DNA from: Paraspadella gotoi
Taxonomy: Eukaryota; Chaetognatha
DNA: 64,000 bases
Assembly (NCBI GenBank): GCA_051294375.1
Contig: CM119263.1
Coordinates: 5,020,740 to 5,084,739, forward strand
Reading direction: 5' to 3'
Shown: piece after piece, positions 31,226 to 43,849 of the stretch
How the letters are laid out: each line of letters starts with the position of its first letter
Numbering within the stretch: position 1 is the first letter of the stretch
Translations under genes and position numbers: made by a program
Notes under the pieces: generated by a model
Database searches by the model: none
What the model saw: the letters and a program-made list of their open reading frames with translations, nothing else
Told to the model about the DNA's origin: nothing

Positions 31226-32254
31226 AATTTATATTCAGCTGTCATCATCGATGTCTTAAAATTGAGTCAGGGGACAGTTATTAAATGTTTTGTTACATTT
31301 ATCAAAACAAACAAATATCCTCTATTATCGAGCCAGCGGGCAAAGCCCGTCCTGTCTATGATTTTTTTTCCGGTTTTAGCTTTCGGTCTCGCTTTTTTTG
31401 CAATGCATTGGCATTTCTGAAAAGTGTGATATCATAGGAGTTGAATTTTCATATATGGCTTCTAATCATCAAGATCTTTAAAATTCTCATGTTTCATATC
31501 AATATTGGTATTTGTTTATGTTTTATTTACAAAACAAAAACGTTTTAATTATATGTCGCTTTCTCTCTCTCTCTCTTTTTCTCCGTCACTGCTTCTTCTA
31601 AAACGAGTTCCGGCTCTGCACAGCGTCTGTCCAGCTTCTTTCTCTCTTCTCTCTCTCTCTCTCTTTTTTTTTTTTTACAAAAAATTTTAAGATATAATGT
31701 GGGTTCACTAATGTAAAAAACGATGCGCGAAAACAGGGCGCGACCCGTTGTCCTGTTGGGTAGAGGAAATACTCACGGCTACGTGCGGCCCATTAAGTAC
31801 TGCTGATTCTTTAACGAGTAAAGGGCTGTAGAGCTCTCTCTCCTCTCTCTCTTTTAATTATTATATATCGCTCTTTCTCTTTTTCCTTCTTGCAGCGGGC
31901 TGTCTATCTCTCTCTCTCCTCTTTTTCTCTCTCTCTCTCCCTTCTCTCTGTCTCTCTGTTGTGTGTCTTCCCTATCTGTCCGATCTTTTTGCCGTTGATC
32001 TTGTTTTTGAAAAATTCTGATTATTTTTTCCTTCTAAAAAACTTTTTATTATTGCCATTTATTCCGTTTTCAATACAAAATCCCATATTTTCATCCGAGA
32101 TTTCGTGGATTTATTCTCTTTCTTTCTATTTCTCTCTCTCTCCCTCTCTCTCTCCTCTTTCTCTCTCTCTCTCTTTCTTTCTTCTCCTCTCTCTTCTCTC
32201 TCTCTCTCTCTTCTCTCTCTCTTTCACTCATACATCGGCATTTGTTTGTTTTAT
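31226..32254. other. CT-rich stretch with a small hairpin, no gene
   Basis: Several (CT)n runs occur (31,561-31,580; 31,641-31,670; 31,902-31,955; 32,130-32,225). A CGGGCAAAGCCCG hairpin lies near 31,339. The open frames are low-complexity Ser/Leu. Confidence 0.6.
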
Positions 32255-32480
32255 TGACTAGCATCGCATCAAATGAATGACAATCATCGCATTCAACATG
32301 AATGCAAATCATCGCATTCACTGAATGACTATCATCACAGCAGTGAATGACTATCATTCGCATCAATAAATTATTATCATCGAATCAATAATCAATTCCT
32401 ATTACATCAATAAATTACTATTACATCAATCAATTTAGTATTACCTTCAAGTCAATTACTAGTACATCAAAACAATTCGT
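32255..32480. repeat. Imperfect minisatellite of ATCATCGCATTCAATGAATG words
   Basis: Repeated words CATCGCATTCA, GAATGACTATCAT and TACATCAATAAATTACTAT occur at about 25-30 base spacing, grading into simpler ACATCAAT repeats on the right. Confidence 0.7.
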
Positions 32481-32739
32481 TATACGGCATGAATTCATTC
32501 GTTTTTTTCCCGGTTTTTTCATAATTTCTATGATAGTGGGCTCTGGCTCGATCTTGAGTCCTTTTAAGATTTTTTTTATTTTATGTCTCCTTCTCCTCTC
32601 CTTCTCTCTCAACTCTCTCTCTTTCCTCTCTCACTCTCTCTCTCTCTTCTCACTCTCTCTTTCTCTCTCTCTCTCTCTTCTCTTTTATGCAATAGCGACC
32701 GATCCTTATGCTTTTAAGATTTTTTAAACTTGCATCATT

Positions 32740-33620
32740 TTTTCAAACTTTCATAATTTTTTCAACTTGCATTCCGTCAAAAACTTTATAATCTAGCTTC
32801 TTCAGCACTTTCCTACGGCTACAAAATTTCATCTCAATCTATCATGGGTATAAAATAAATAAAAAGATTCAAGTAAATGTGACTCATATTTTTTTCATTT
32901 AAACTCATTTCCACTGGTACGTTTCCACTGAAACTTTATATCAAGCTTTAGTCATCGTTTTCCTACCACACACAAATTTTCAACTCAATCTATCCATCCA
33001 ATGATGATTAATTGGAGTATTTTTGGTTAAAATAAGTAAAAGATTTTAGTAAATTCGACTTATGTTTTCCATTAACTTAATTTCCCACTCACCACCGAGT
33101 TCCATCGAAATTTTAGTATTCCCGCTTTATCACCACACTTTCCTACCCACACCAAAATTTAATTCCAATCCAACCAGCCAATCACGAGTATTGGAGCTTT
33201 TTGCTAAGATGGGACGGATGGACGTATTGATTGACTAATTAATTAATTATTTGATTAATTTATTTCTAATTGAATTAATTAATGATTAATTATTTGATTT
33301 ATTAATACATCCTGCAGATACATTTAATATAAAAGGAAAAAGAAGCATAATCAATTAGTTTAAAAACAGGTTTTTTGTTTTTTTTCCATTTAAACTTCAT
33401 TTCCACTCAAAACTATTCCATCGAGACTTGATTTCCTGTTTCAATCACACACTTTCTACCCACATACAAAATTCCAGGTCAAATCAGCCCATCCACTCAT
33501 GAGCAAATGCGTGTTCAAATAGTGAATATATTTTTTTAGGTTTTTTCCATTAAACTCATTTCACTCGGACGATTCCATCGAAACTTTAATATCCAGCTCA
33601 ATCCCACACTTACCTTAATC
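32740..33620 (+). repeat. Satellite-like tandem array, unit about 160-170 bases
   Basis: Four to five divergent units share TTTTTCCATTTAAACTCATT, a TCCATCGAAACTTT-like word, a CACACTTTCCTACCCACA word and a CAATC(C/T)A..CA word. They start near 32,740, 32,890, 33,065, 33,375 and 33,540. A (TTAA)-rich patch at 33,225-33,370 interrupts the array. No coding potential. Confidence 0.7.
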
Positions 33621-33649
33621 TCTCTCTTTTCCCTTTTTCTTCGCGTAGC

Positions 33650-33658
33650 GTCCGGAGG

Positions 33659-33740
<82 letters not shown>

Positions 33741-33894
33741 CGATTCGGGCAACGGGAAGAGGCGATATCAATTGGCAATAGAAGACGCATTCCGTCGACG
33801 AGAGCCGTTCTCCTGCTCTGATTGGTCTAATCTTCCTTTTCAAAAAACGACTCCTATTGGCTGAAAGGTTTTTTTTTTTTTTTTTTTTTTACCA
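33650..33894 (+). repeat. Third partial copy of a P/Q subsegment
   Basis: A (GA)n run (33,661-33,735) is followed by ACGATTCGGGCAACGGGA, GCGATATCAATTGG and CGACGAGAGCCGTTCTCCTG, as at 34,890-34,970 and 42,345-42,425. It ends in a poly(T) run, then a 25-N gap (33,895-33,919). It carries ATTGG at 33,771, 33,822 and 33,857. Confidence 0.8.
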
Positions 33895-34148
33895 NNNNNN
33901 NNNNNNNNNNNNNNNNNNNGAGTGAGGGGAAGGGACGAAGAGAAAGAAACTGTTTCAAGAGAATAAAGTACCTGTAATAATATTTAGATAGAGAAGAAAA
34001 GAGAGAGAGAGACATGAGAGAGAGAGAGAAGAGAGAGAGAGAGAGGAGAGGAGAGAGAGAGAGAGAGAGAGAAAGTAACAGAGGGGAAATTCGAATTATC
34101 TGTTGGTGTCTGGCTTTATAAGAAAGCCAAAAGAGGTGAGATCTACTA

Positions 34149-34202
<54 letters not shown>

Positions 34203-34807
34203 TTCTCATGAGACTTTGTGAAATCGTGGACCCTCCATTTATGTTACACAACGGCGACAACCACCGACGACGACGACGACGACGACCAAGACGCAAAAAA
34301 AAATCTGAGATTTTCTGGCAATTAAAAAACCAAAAAAAAAAGAAAAAAGAAAAAAGAAAGAAAGCGAGCAAAAAGAGTGACTTTTGTCGTCTTCAAATCG
34401 GCCGTCGTCAACATCGTCGTCTATCGTCGTCGTTATCGGTCGTCTTCATCGTCGTCGTCGTCGTCGTCGTCATCAATCATGGTCCTTGAAGTCACGTTGT
34501 CGCCATCAAGTCTTTAATTTCCGTTTCCCCTCAAAAAAATATCTGATAAAATGCGACAATTTTTTTTACATGCGACAGTTGCGAGGCATAAAGGGACGAC
34601 GACGAGACGATAACGTAGATGGCACGAACGACGAACGACAGACGACGATAACGAAGAAGGCAACGACGCAGACGAAGACGAAGATAACGAAGAATGGCAA
34701 ACGAGAACGAATGAAGACACGACGATTCTGCACCCAAGTGGATATAGAGTAACCACTTTTGCTAGAGAGTTGGCAGTTTGACAATGAAAAAAAGCATGAT
34801 AGGATGG

Positions 34808-34809
<2 letters not shown>

Positions 34810-34880
<71 letters not shown>
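34810..34880. repeat. (GA)n microsatellite
   Basis: About 35 uninterrupted GA units just before the ACGATTCGGGCAACGGGA word shared by three copies. Confidence 0.9.
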
Positions 34881-34886
<6 letters not shown>

Positions 34887-34914
34887 AAGGAGACGATTCG
34901 GGCAACGGGAGAGG

Positions 34915-35225
34915 CGATATCAATTGGAATAGAAGACGCTATTCCGTCGACGAGAGCCGTTCTCCTGCTCTATTGGTCTAAATCTCCCTTTTCAAAAAAC
35001 GACGCTATATGGCTGAAAGGTTTTTTTTTTTTTTTTTTAACATCGTTCTTTATAGCTTGTATTTTTTTTTTTTTTTACATCGGATTCCTTTATCGCTTGT
35101 AATTCACGACGTCATCGCGTCGCTCATTGGACGAGCGGCGTTCTTGTTTTCTCATTGGTCAGCCGAATAGAATTTTCTCCTCTGATTGGTCGAGATACGA
35201 TTTTGAGAGGGACCGACCGGCGCCC
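34915..35225. promoter_or_regulatory. CCAAT-box cluster with CRE-like site (copy P)
   Basis: Inverted CCAAT boxes (ATTGG) occur at 34,923, 34,972, 35,126, 35,154 and 35,185, the last two in good NF-Y context (CTCATTGGTCAGC, CTGATTGGTCGAG). A GACGTCAT word at about 35,108 resembles a CRE/ATF site. The local sequence is CpG-rich and preserved in copies P and Q. This looks like an animal promoter, but no first exon is recognised beside it. Confidence 0.5.
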
Positions 35226-36039
35226 TCGCGACTGCGCTGACCAAAAAAAACTCATTCTTGTGTAAACAAAGCGAAATGAATAAAAAAAAATTGCGGTTTT
35301 CTCTTCTTCTTTTTTTTTTGTTTTTTTTTGTTTTTTTTGTTTTGGTGTTTCGGCTTGGGGCGTTTAGCCTTCAAGGTTATTAATTTAATTAATTGTTTAA
35401 TATTTAATGGAATAGGAAAAAAACCCTGCGAGTTTCGGGCGAGCAAATTAGATAAGTGGATCGTTATCAATTTTTTTTTCCTTTCGCGCAAATGTCAATC
35501 ACGTGACTTTTTTATCATTGAAATTCGGTTCAACGCGCAATTCTCTTTTTCGGAAAGAGAACAGTTGAAATAGCAAGTCTCATTAAAGTAGTATTTTATC
35601 ATTTGCGCAGCACAGCATTCTAATTAAGTATTTTATAGTATTAAAACTTTTTCTTTTAAATTTAAAATTAGCGAATTTTCAAAAATCCTTCACTGACTAA
35701 CAATCTTTTCGTCAATTATCTTTCAAACAATGTTCGACAATTAAATTAAATTAAATTAAATAAAACTAATTAATTTAAATTAAATTAATTAAGTTAAATT
35801 AAGTTATTTAAATTAAATTAAGTTATTTAAATTAAATTAAGTTAATTAAATCAGACATTTAATAAACTGGACTGTGGTGGAGTCTCGATTGAAAGTTTTC
35901 AGGGTCTTGTTAGGTTATTATCTTGTAAGCATGTCCAAAGTGAGGGCCAATTTAGAGTATTTATTGAATGAATGGACTTTAATTTTTCTCTTTATAATAT
36001 ATAAAATATAAAACATGTAAGTGCAATGTTAACCGTCAT

Positions 36040-36195
36040 CTCGTTGACAACAGCATTATTATTTCCCCGTCGTGTTGGTTTCTGATTGGTCGACGGAAAA
36101 ATCTCTGCTTTCGATTGGCCGAGCGAAAGTGTCGGCCCGCCGACTGGATCGAGTTTCCTCTTTCGCTCGAAATTTGAGCTAAAGTTTTGTGGATT
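36040..36195. promoter_or_regulatory. Second CCAAT-box pair, CpG-rich
   Basis: CTGATTGGTCGAC (36,083) and CGATTGGCCGAG (36,112) lie 29 bases apart in a CpG-rich patch. Copy Q keeps both (43,461 and 43,492). Downstream is a GTT repeat and then the word TTTCTGTAAGGATCG. No coding exon is recognised. Confidence 0.4.
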
Positions 36196-36372
36196 CGTTG
36201 TTGTTGTTGTTGTTTTTGTTGTTGTCGTTGTTGTCGTTGTCGTTTTGTTTCTGTAAGGATCGACATCCAAACAGTAATGAGTTATGTCATGAAATGCAAT
36301 GAAATGTCTGAGTCATGTCGTTTTAAATTTAAGTCATTTCTTATCATAATGTTTTGTTTGCTAAATTGACTG

Positions 36373-36455
36373 AGAGAAAAGAGAAGAGAGAGAGACTGAC
36401 TTTTCATTGCTTATCGGGATGGAGGTAATAAGAAGAAAGGAGAAAGAAAAATTGC
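36373..36455 (-). other. Segment inverted relative to copy Q
   Basis: The bases from GAGAGAAAAGAGAAG to AAAAATTGC are the reverse complement of 43,753-43,845 in Q (GCAATTTTTTTTCTTTCTCC ... AAAGTCAGTCTCTC). The left flank GCTAAATTGACT is identical in both. The right edge is the 178-N gap. Confidence 0.85.
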
Positions 36456-37975
36456 NNNNNNNNNNNNNNNNNNNNNNNNNNNNNNNNNNNNNNNNNNNNN
36501 NNNNNNNNNNNNNNNNNNNNNNNNNNNNNNNNNNNNNNNNNNNNNNNNNNNNNNNNNNNNNNNNNNNNNNNNNNNNNNNNNNNNNNNNNNNNNNNNNNNN
36601 NNNNNNNNNNNNNNNNNNNNNNNNNNNNNNNNNCCCCTTTTCACTCTTCCACGCCCACTAGAATGAAATGAAAGCTGCTTATGAAAATTATAAAAGTCAA
36701 TTACAAACAAGGTACCATCATATTGAACATTTAAAAAATTCATTTCATGTTTTTTTTTACTTTTCGCTGTTGCTTATATTCAAATAATACTATCGTTATG
36801 AAATATTAAAATTTCAAAATAAGTTTTTTAAAAATTTTGATGCTAGATTTGGATTCCTTTTCAAAACTTAATATATAAGAAAATAAATATAGTTTTTAAA
36901 AATTATTTAATTAAATGAGTTACAAATTTTAAAAACTATATTTTAAATATAAAAAAATAATTTTGAGCTTAAAATATGGGTTTTTCTGATTTTTGTCAAA
37001 CTTAATGAGAGAATATTTAACAAAGAATAAAGAATAACGAATCTCTCTCCGCAAAAATGAAAAAAAAGCATTTTGAAATGTAAACATTTATAGGGTTAGT
37101 ACTATGAANNNNNNNNNNNNNNNNNNNNNNNNNNNNNNNNNNNNNNNNNNNNNNNNNNNNNNNNNNNNNNNNNNNNNNNNNNNNNNNNNNNNNNNNNNNN
37201 NNNNNNNNNNNNNNNNNNNNNNNNNNNNNNNNNNNNNNNNNNNNNNNNNNNNNNNNNNNNNNNNNNNNNNNNNNNNNNNNNNNNNNNNNNNNNNNNNNNG
37301 GGTTAGTACTATGAATAAATATAGCCTACTGTGTATATATCCTAACGTTTCTTTACATACAACGTTGTTCATTTCTCTCTTTTAGAATTTTAATTAAAGT
37401 TAAATTTAGAAATTTTACTTCGCTTTAACGCTCATTCCACTCGCCACTCACTCTTCCACACCCCACTTTACCCTTCCACATCCCTCAGTTTGATTCGTCT
37501 CTCGGAGTCACGTTCTTTTCTCGTTTTTAATAAACTCCTTCTTGNNNNNNNNNNNNNNNNNNNNNNNNNNNNNNNNNNNNNNNNNNNNNNNNNNNNNNNN
37601 NNNNNNNNNGAGAGAGAAGAGAGAGAAGAGAGAGAGAGAGTAGATGAGTACGAGAGAGCACGAGACCGATGAGAGAAGACGTGCCCTCGCCCTCGCGATA
37701 GCTCACTTTTTTTTCCACAACGAAATCGAATGTGTTTTTTTTCTCAGAGAAAAATGGGAGAGGAAAAAAGATGATACTCTGTGGGAGAGATACAGTGTGC
37801 CGTGAATGGAATATGGCGAAATACAACGTGCCGTGGATATGTCGCTAAATCTTGGCCGAATAATATCCGTGACGGAAAATTGTTACAAATTACAATATCC
37901 CGAAAAGAATGCTGAGGCGAGCGCCGCCATCTCGACAACGACAACCACTACTAATACTTCTTTCGCAAGTTAGCT

Positions 37976-38055
37976 GTTGCAATGCGCTGTAATGCTGTAA
38001 TTCTGTTGCAATGCGCTGTAATGCTGTAATGATGTTGCAATGCGCAGTAATCCTG
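37976..38055 (+). repeat. Short tandem repeat TGTTGCAATGCGCTGTAATG
   Basis: Two and a half units of about 30 bases (TGTTGCAATGCGCTGTAATG then CTGTAAT). The same array is in copy Q at 45,643-45,722. It directly follows a CGCCGCCATCT word (YY1-like) at about 37,922. Confidence 0.75.
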
Positions 38056-38164
38056 ACAAGGAAACGTTTCTATGACAACGTTGGCCAACAAGATACTTCA
38101 AACTTATAGTTATACACTTGAAAGTCTCTATGAAATTGGTACAACCAATATAAAAATTATCCAT

Positions 38165-38443
38165 TTATCTAATAAATAAGCTATCTTGCCCCTGACTTTG
38201 GACAGGCTTTGGTGGTTTAAGGCCTCCATCACTCTTACAAGATAATGACATAGCAGGTCCCTGCAAGCTTTCAACCAAGATTCTCTCACAGTCTCGTTTA
38301 TTCACTCCCAGAGTTCCTGGCTTCTCTATCAATGAAGTGGCATATGAGTATATGAGTAATTGCATGGTGTGAGAAAAACGAGTTAATGAGTGAAAAACGA
38401 ACTTGCTCTTTATTTTTTTATTCCCACACATACATTTTTCCAC
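38165..38443 (-). other. Open frame shared with copy Q, function unknown
   Basis: A minus-strand frame of 92 codons starts MEKCMCGNKK. It matches a frame at 45,846-46,109 in copy Q over its first 75 or so residues, then diverges through an indel. Because the surrounding noncoding DNA is equally conserved, and part of it is a dispersed repeat (2,636-2,715), this does not show that it is a gene. No family is recognised. Confidence 0.2.
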
Positions 38444-38814
38444 ACATCATTCGTCTTTCCTCTTTTCTCCCCGAACGACGATTTAACCAATTTAAGTCTA
38501 AATATCATATCTGAATAAAAATCTAAATTGAAAAAAAAATCTAACACTAAATCTAAAATGAAACATAAATTTTAAATAAAATCTAAATCCAAATCGAAAT
38601 TGAATTGAGAAAAAATTTTCAAAAATGTTATCAAAAACCGATAAATTTTCTTTTCGGTTTCAAATCTCATAGGGGACTTTTTCTAAGTCTTCAACCTAAT
38701 TTTTCCCAATATTTTTTTTAGCCGATAATTCTCATTCTCTCTCAAAGAATTCTCTCTTTTCTCTCTCTCTCTCCTCTTTCTCTCTGCTCTCGTGCTCGTC
38801 ATCTCTCGGAGAAA

Positions 38815-39499
38815 ATTGCAAACAGGTTTATACGTAACAGTTGCTTATTGAAAACTGCCCTTAAGCTAATTAAGGCCAGGTTCTAGGGTACAATCCGATC
38901 CCTTTAAGAAGGCCAAAGATCGCTGAGATGGAAGGATGCTACAAAACCCGTGATCTAAAGCATGGCCAGGGCAATGGGAAGGCCGAAGGAAATTTTCGGA
39001 GATTCACTAGTCAGTAATTTTCAAGTTCTGAATTTTTTTTCGCATCATGGGAACGGAAATTTGGTCGCTTAAAAACCGAATTACGGTCACGTGAACCTTA
39101 TGCGATGCATATAAATCGAAACGCTCGACTTCGGGTCAGCGTGACACAATTAAGCGAAATATGAAATTGATATCGATTTCGCTTAAGTCGTCGTCGGTCA
39201 GTCGTCGTCGTCGTCGTGGTCCTCTATTCAAGGCGGATTTACCTAATACCAAAAATGCGCGCGCTCCTGTCTTAGTTGCTGTGAATGCATCTCCTCTCTC
39301 TCTCCGTCTCCTCTCTCTCTCTCATCATCTCCTCTCTCTCTTCTTACCACTCTTTGTGCCTTTATTTGCCCTCTGCCTTGATATCTATCCTCTTCTTTTT
39401 TCTTCTCTCCAATTGAGCAGAAGATTTCCCAATAAAGGATCCGCCAGAATGAAAGATAAAGGACGAAATAACGACTTTTCGATGAAGATGCGAGAGACC

Positions 39500-39532
<33 letters not shown>

Positions 39533-41345
39533 GAGAGAGAGAGAGAGAGAGGAGAGATGAGAGAGAGAGAAGAAGAGAGAGAGGAGAGTGCTTCATGATT
39601 AAGACGCCCGATCTCGAAATTGACTCGAACTGAACATTATAAACCACACTAAATTTTGAATGAGCTGAGAATAGAGGGAAGGAGAATATTGGATCAAACG
39701 GCAGAAGAATAATTGGAAATTAAAATACAAAAAGTGAAAGTAATTTGTTTAAGAGACAAAAAACAAAATGAAAAAGAAGAACATCTCCGTTAAGAATCGA
39801 AAAAATAAATATCAAATCACGATTAGGGAAATAAAATAGTATATATATCTGTATATGCAAAACGCCAAAAAAAAATCTAAAAATCTAAGAATCATATTAA
39901 AGTAATGGAAAGGAAACAAATGTTCGAAATCCCACGAGTTAAATTAAGCGCAACACCAAAAAAAAGATTGAACAAAAATGACGGTAGTCTGAAAAATATA
40001 CCGCCCAAAATCGAAGGACAATCTTATTTTTTTTATGATTATGATAGAGCATTTATTAAATGTTTTTTCGTTTTCCAAAGTGGTTTTTTCAATCGCTTTC
40101 CGAGAGAATCCGAGACTATTCGGCTGCTTGTTTACTTTATCAAGGAGCGTGAAGACGTGGCTATCGATGGCTAAAGGGGTGTGGACTCCGGCGCTCAGGG
40201 AGTTACGGGCTTAGAAGACCTCGAATCTCGGTAGTGCTGGGTGAGTCTGCATCGCATTTGGTTCGCTTCGGATTATCGGTTTTCCATTTCATCCGGGCGA
40301 GGAGAGAATATCGGGTCGTCGTCAGTCGGTCGTCGTCATCGAGTCGTCATCGTCGTCGTCATCGTCATTCGATCCGATCACCACTCGTCATTGTTTGTGC
40401 CCGTAGAAGCACGCGTCGACAAGTCGGTCGCTGTATTCCCGTACGCCGTCGTTATTAGCAATGATGCGTACAATAAGAGAAATGACACTTATCCGAACAT
40501 TGGTTAGTCCTAGCTAAAATTATTCCATGAAGATAGCTTATGCAATAAGCGAAACGGTCTTGCCCAATATAATAAGTTTAAGCTAATATTATAAGTATTA
40601 GTAGTTATTTGTAATATATATATAGGATAAAACAATCAAACCATGCGGCTTTTCAATCAAAGCATCCTCACAGGTCTATTTATTCAAAATATTACTTGTC
40701 ATATCAAATGAACCGTGATTTGCCTCAATCAAGTTTATTTTCTCTGAGCTGTTTCCAACTGATGTCAACGGACCAGCTTCCTGATTATGGAAAAGCTCCT
40801 CTCTCTCTGTCCTCTCTCGAGCTCTCTCTTCTCTCTCAATACCTCTGCTCAGTCGTCTCGCGGTCTGTCCTCTCTCTCTCTCGAACAGATAAATATAAAA
40901 ATTAATTCAAATTACTCATATGAGCAAACTATTTTGTCGCCTTACTAGACAGCCCAGACTGTCTTTGGCTCAGGCCGATACTAATTCAAATTTAAGGATT
41001 TAGTCTTGTGGACCCCAGAATTGTTCAAGCTTGCATGTTCAAATATACATATCTCAACGCTTACATCACGGGAGGGCTAAATATTTCTCTTTAGTCAATC
41101 CCGCAGAGTTTCCTCTCTGAGAGCTCCTTTATTTATTTCTCATCTCACTCTCTCTCACGCTCCTCTTCTGACTCTCTCACTCTCAAAGCTTTCTCTATCC
41201 TCGAGAGGAGAAAAAAAATGTGTCGAACTATTCCAAGTCTTAAAGGCAAAGAGAGAGAGGAGGCGAGCGGAATAAAAATTCAGGGAAAATGGGAAGGAGA
41301 AATGATCTGACGTGATTGGCCTTCACAGGGGGGGGGGCAGTGGAA
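38815..41345 (+). repeat. Duplicated segment, copy B (empty site for BEL)
   Basis: Colinear with copy A without the retrotransposon. At 39,590-39,625 it reads GTGCTTCATGATTAAGACGC then CCGATCTCGAAATTGACTC, joining what are the left and right flanks of BEL in copy A. It carries more single-base insertions than A, as expected of less polished sequence. It is fused on the left to P within a CT-rich tract (38,757-38,810) and on the right to Q within a G-rich, GGA-like tract (41,330-41,400). No gene is recognised. Confidence 0.85.
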
Positions 41346-42278
41346 AAAATGGGGTGAGGAGGTGTATGTGTATGAGGAGGGGAAGTGAGGGTGAGGGGAC
41401 GAAGAGAAAAGAAAACTCGTTTTAGAGAGTAAGTCAATGTATAATATGATAGAGAGAAAGAGCACACACGAGACAGACGAGAGAGAGAGGAACGAGAGAA
41501 AGAGAGAGAGAGAGAGTAGAGAAGAGAGAGAGAGGAGGAGAAAAGTAAAAGAGGGGAATCGAATTATCTGTTGGGTGTCTGCTTAAAGAGAAGCGAAAGA
41601 GTGGAGTCTATCTCCTCTCTCTCTCTCTCCTCTCTTCCGTCTCTCTCTCTCCTCTCTCTCTCTCTCCTCTCTCTTCTCTCTTTCCCTTCTCATAGGAGAC
41701 TTGTGACGGACCCTGCCATTTCATGTGTACACAACGCGACACCACGACGACGACGACGACCGAACCAAGAACGCAAAAAAAATCTGAGGATTCTGCATTA
41801 AAAAACCCAAAAAAAAAAGAAAAAAAAGAAAAAGAGAAGAAATGGAGGCAGAAAAGAGTGACTTTGTCGTCTTCATCGGCCGTCGTCAACAATCGTCCGT
41901 TTATCGTCGTGTATCGGGTCGTCTTCATCGTCGTCGTCGCGTCGTCCGATCATCATCATGGTCTTGAAGTCAACGTTGGTCGCCCATCAAGGTCTTTAAT
42001 TCCGGGTTTCCTCAAAAAATATCGATAATCACAATTTTTTTTTACATGCAAAAAGCGTTGCGAGCAATAAAGGGACGACGACGACGATAACGAATGTATG
42101 GCAACGAACGACGACGAAGACGACGATAACGTAAGATGGCAAACGACGACGACAAATCGAAACGAACACACGAACGATAACGAGCTCTGCCACCAAGTGG
42201 GTTAGTTAGTAACACTCATCCTTGCCTAGAGGAGTTGCGTTTGATACAAATGAAAAAAAGCAATGATAAGGATGGGGA

Positions 42279-42289
42279 AGAGAGAGAGA

Positions 42290-42344
<55 letters not shown>
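42279..42344. repeat. (GA)n microsatellite in copy Q
   Basis: GA run equivalent to 34,810-34,880 in copy P, with one GGGA interruption. Confidence 0.85.
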
Positions 42345-42346
<2 letters not shown>

Positions 42347-43815
42347 AACGATTCCGGGGCAACGAGAGAGGCGATATCTATTTGGAATAAGAAGACGCTA
42401 TTCCGTGACCAGAAGCCGTTCTCCTCTCTGAATTCGGTCTAATCTTCCATTTCAAAAACGATCCTCTATTGGCTGAAAGGTTTTTTTTTTTTTTTTACCA
42501 TCGGATGTCCTTTATCGCTTGTAATTGCGACGGACGTCATCCGTCGCTCATGGACGGAGCGGCGTTCTTGTTTTCTCATTGGTCAGCCGAATATAATTTC
42601 TCCTCTGATGTCGAGATACGAATTTGGAGGTACCGACCGGCGCCCTCGCGACTGCGCTGACCAAAAAAACTCATTCTTGTGTAAACAAAGCGGAAATGAA
42701 ATAAAAAAAAATTGCGGTTTTCTCTTCTTCTTATTTTTTTTTTTTTTCTTTTTTGTTTTTTTTGTTTTGTGTTTCGGCTTGGGGCGTTTAAGCTTCAAGG
42801 TTATTAATTCTAATTAATTGTTTAATATTTTAATGAGAATAGGGAAAAAACCCTGCGAGTTTCGGGCGAAGCAAATTAGAATAAGTGGATCGTTATCAAT
42901 TTTGTTTTTCCTTTCGCTGGCAAAGCAAATCCGTGACTTTTTTATTCATTGAAATTCGTTCAACGCGCGAATTCTCTTTTTTCGGAAAGAAGAAACAAGT
43001 TGTTGAAAAGAATTAGCAAGGGTCCAATTAAAGTGTATTTTATCATTTGCGGACAGCACAGCATTCTAAAATTAAGTATTTTATAGTATTAAAACTTTTT
43101 CTTTAAATTAAAATTAGCGAATTTTCAAAAAATCCTTCACTGACTAACAACTATTTCGTACAATTATCTGTTCCAGACAATGTTTCGACAATAAAATTAA
43201 ATTAAATTAAATAAACACTAATTAATTTAAATTAAATTATAAAGTTAAAATCAAGTTATTTAATGATTAAATTTAGTAAAATTATAAATTAAATTAAGTT
43301 AATTAAATTCAGACATTGTAATTTAATTAGAGTAATTTATTGAATGAATGGACTTGTAATTTTTCTCTTATAATGTAAAATATAAAATAACATGTAGTGC
43401 TGGTTAACCCGTCATCTCGTTGACAACAGCATTATAATGTTTCCCCGTCGTGTTGGTTTCTGATTGGTCCGCGGAAAAACTCTGCTCTCTTTCGATTGGC
43501 CGAGCGAAAGTGTCGGCCCGCCGACTGGATCGAGTTTCCTCTTTCGCTCGAAATTTGAGCTAAAGTTTTGTGGATTCGTTGTGTTGTTGTTGTTTTTTGT
43601 TGTTGTCGTTGTTGTCGTTGTCGTTTTGTTTCTGTAAGGATCGACATCCAAACAGTAATGAGTTATGTCATGAAATGCAATGAAATGTCTGAGTCATTGT
43701 CGTTTTAAATTAAGTCATTTCTTATCATAATGTTTTGTTTGCTAAATTGACTGCAATTTTTTTTCTTTCTCCTTTCTTTCTTTTTATTTACCTCCATCCC
43801 GATACAAGATAAAGT

Positions 43816-43849
<34 letters not shown>

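Larger units (their letters stand above)
33920..38770 (+). repeat. Duplicated segment, copy P
   Basis: Starts after a 25-N gap at GAGTGAGGGGAAGGGACGAAG and runs colinear with copy Q (41,385-46,410) to TTAGCCGATAATTCTCATTCT. It contains gaps at 36,456-36,633, 37,109-37,299 and 37,545-37,609, where Q has sequence. One piece, 36,373-36,455, is inverted relative to Q. No protein-coding gene is recognised. Minus-strand poly-Gln/Thr frames at 36,036-36,266 are GTT-repeat translations. Confidence 0.85.
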
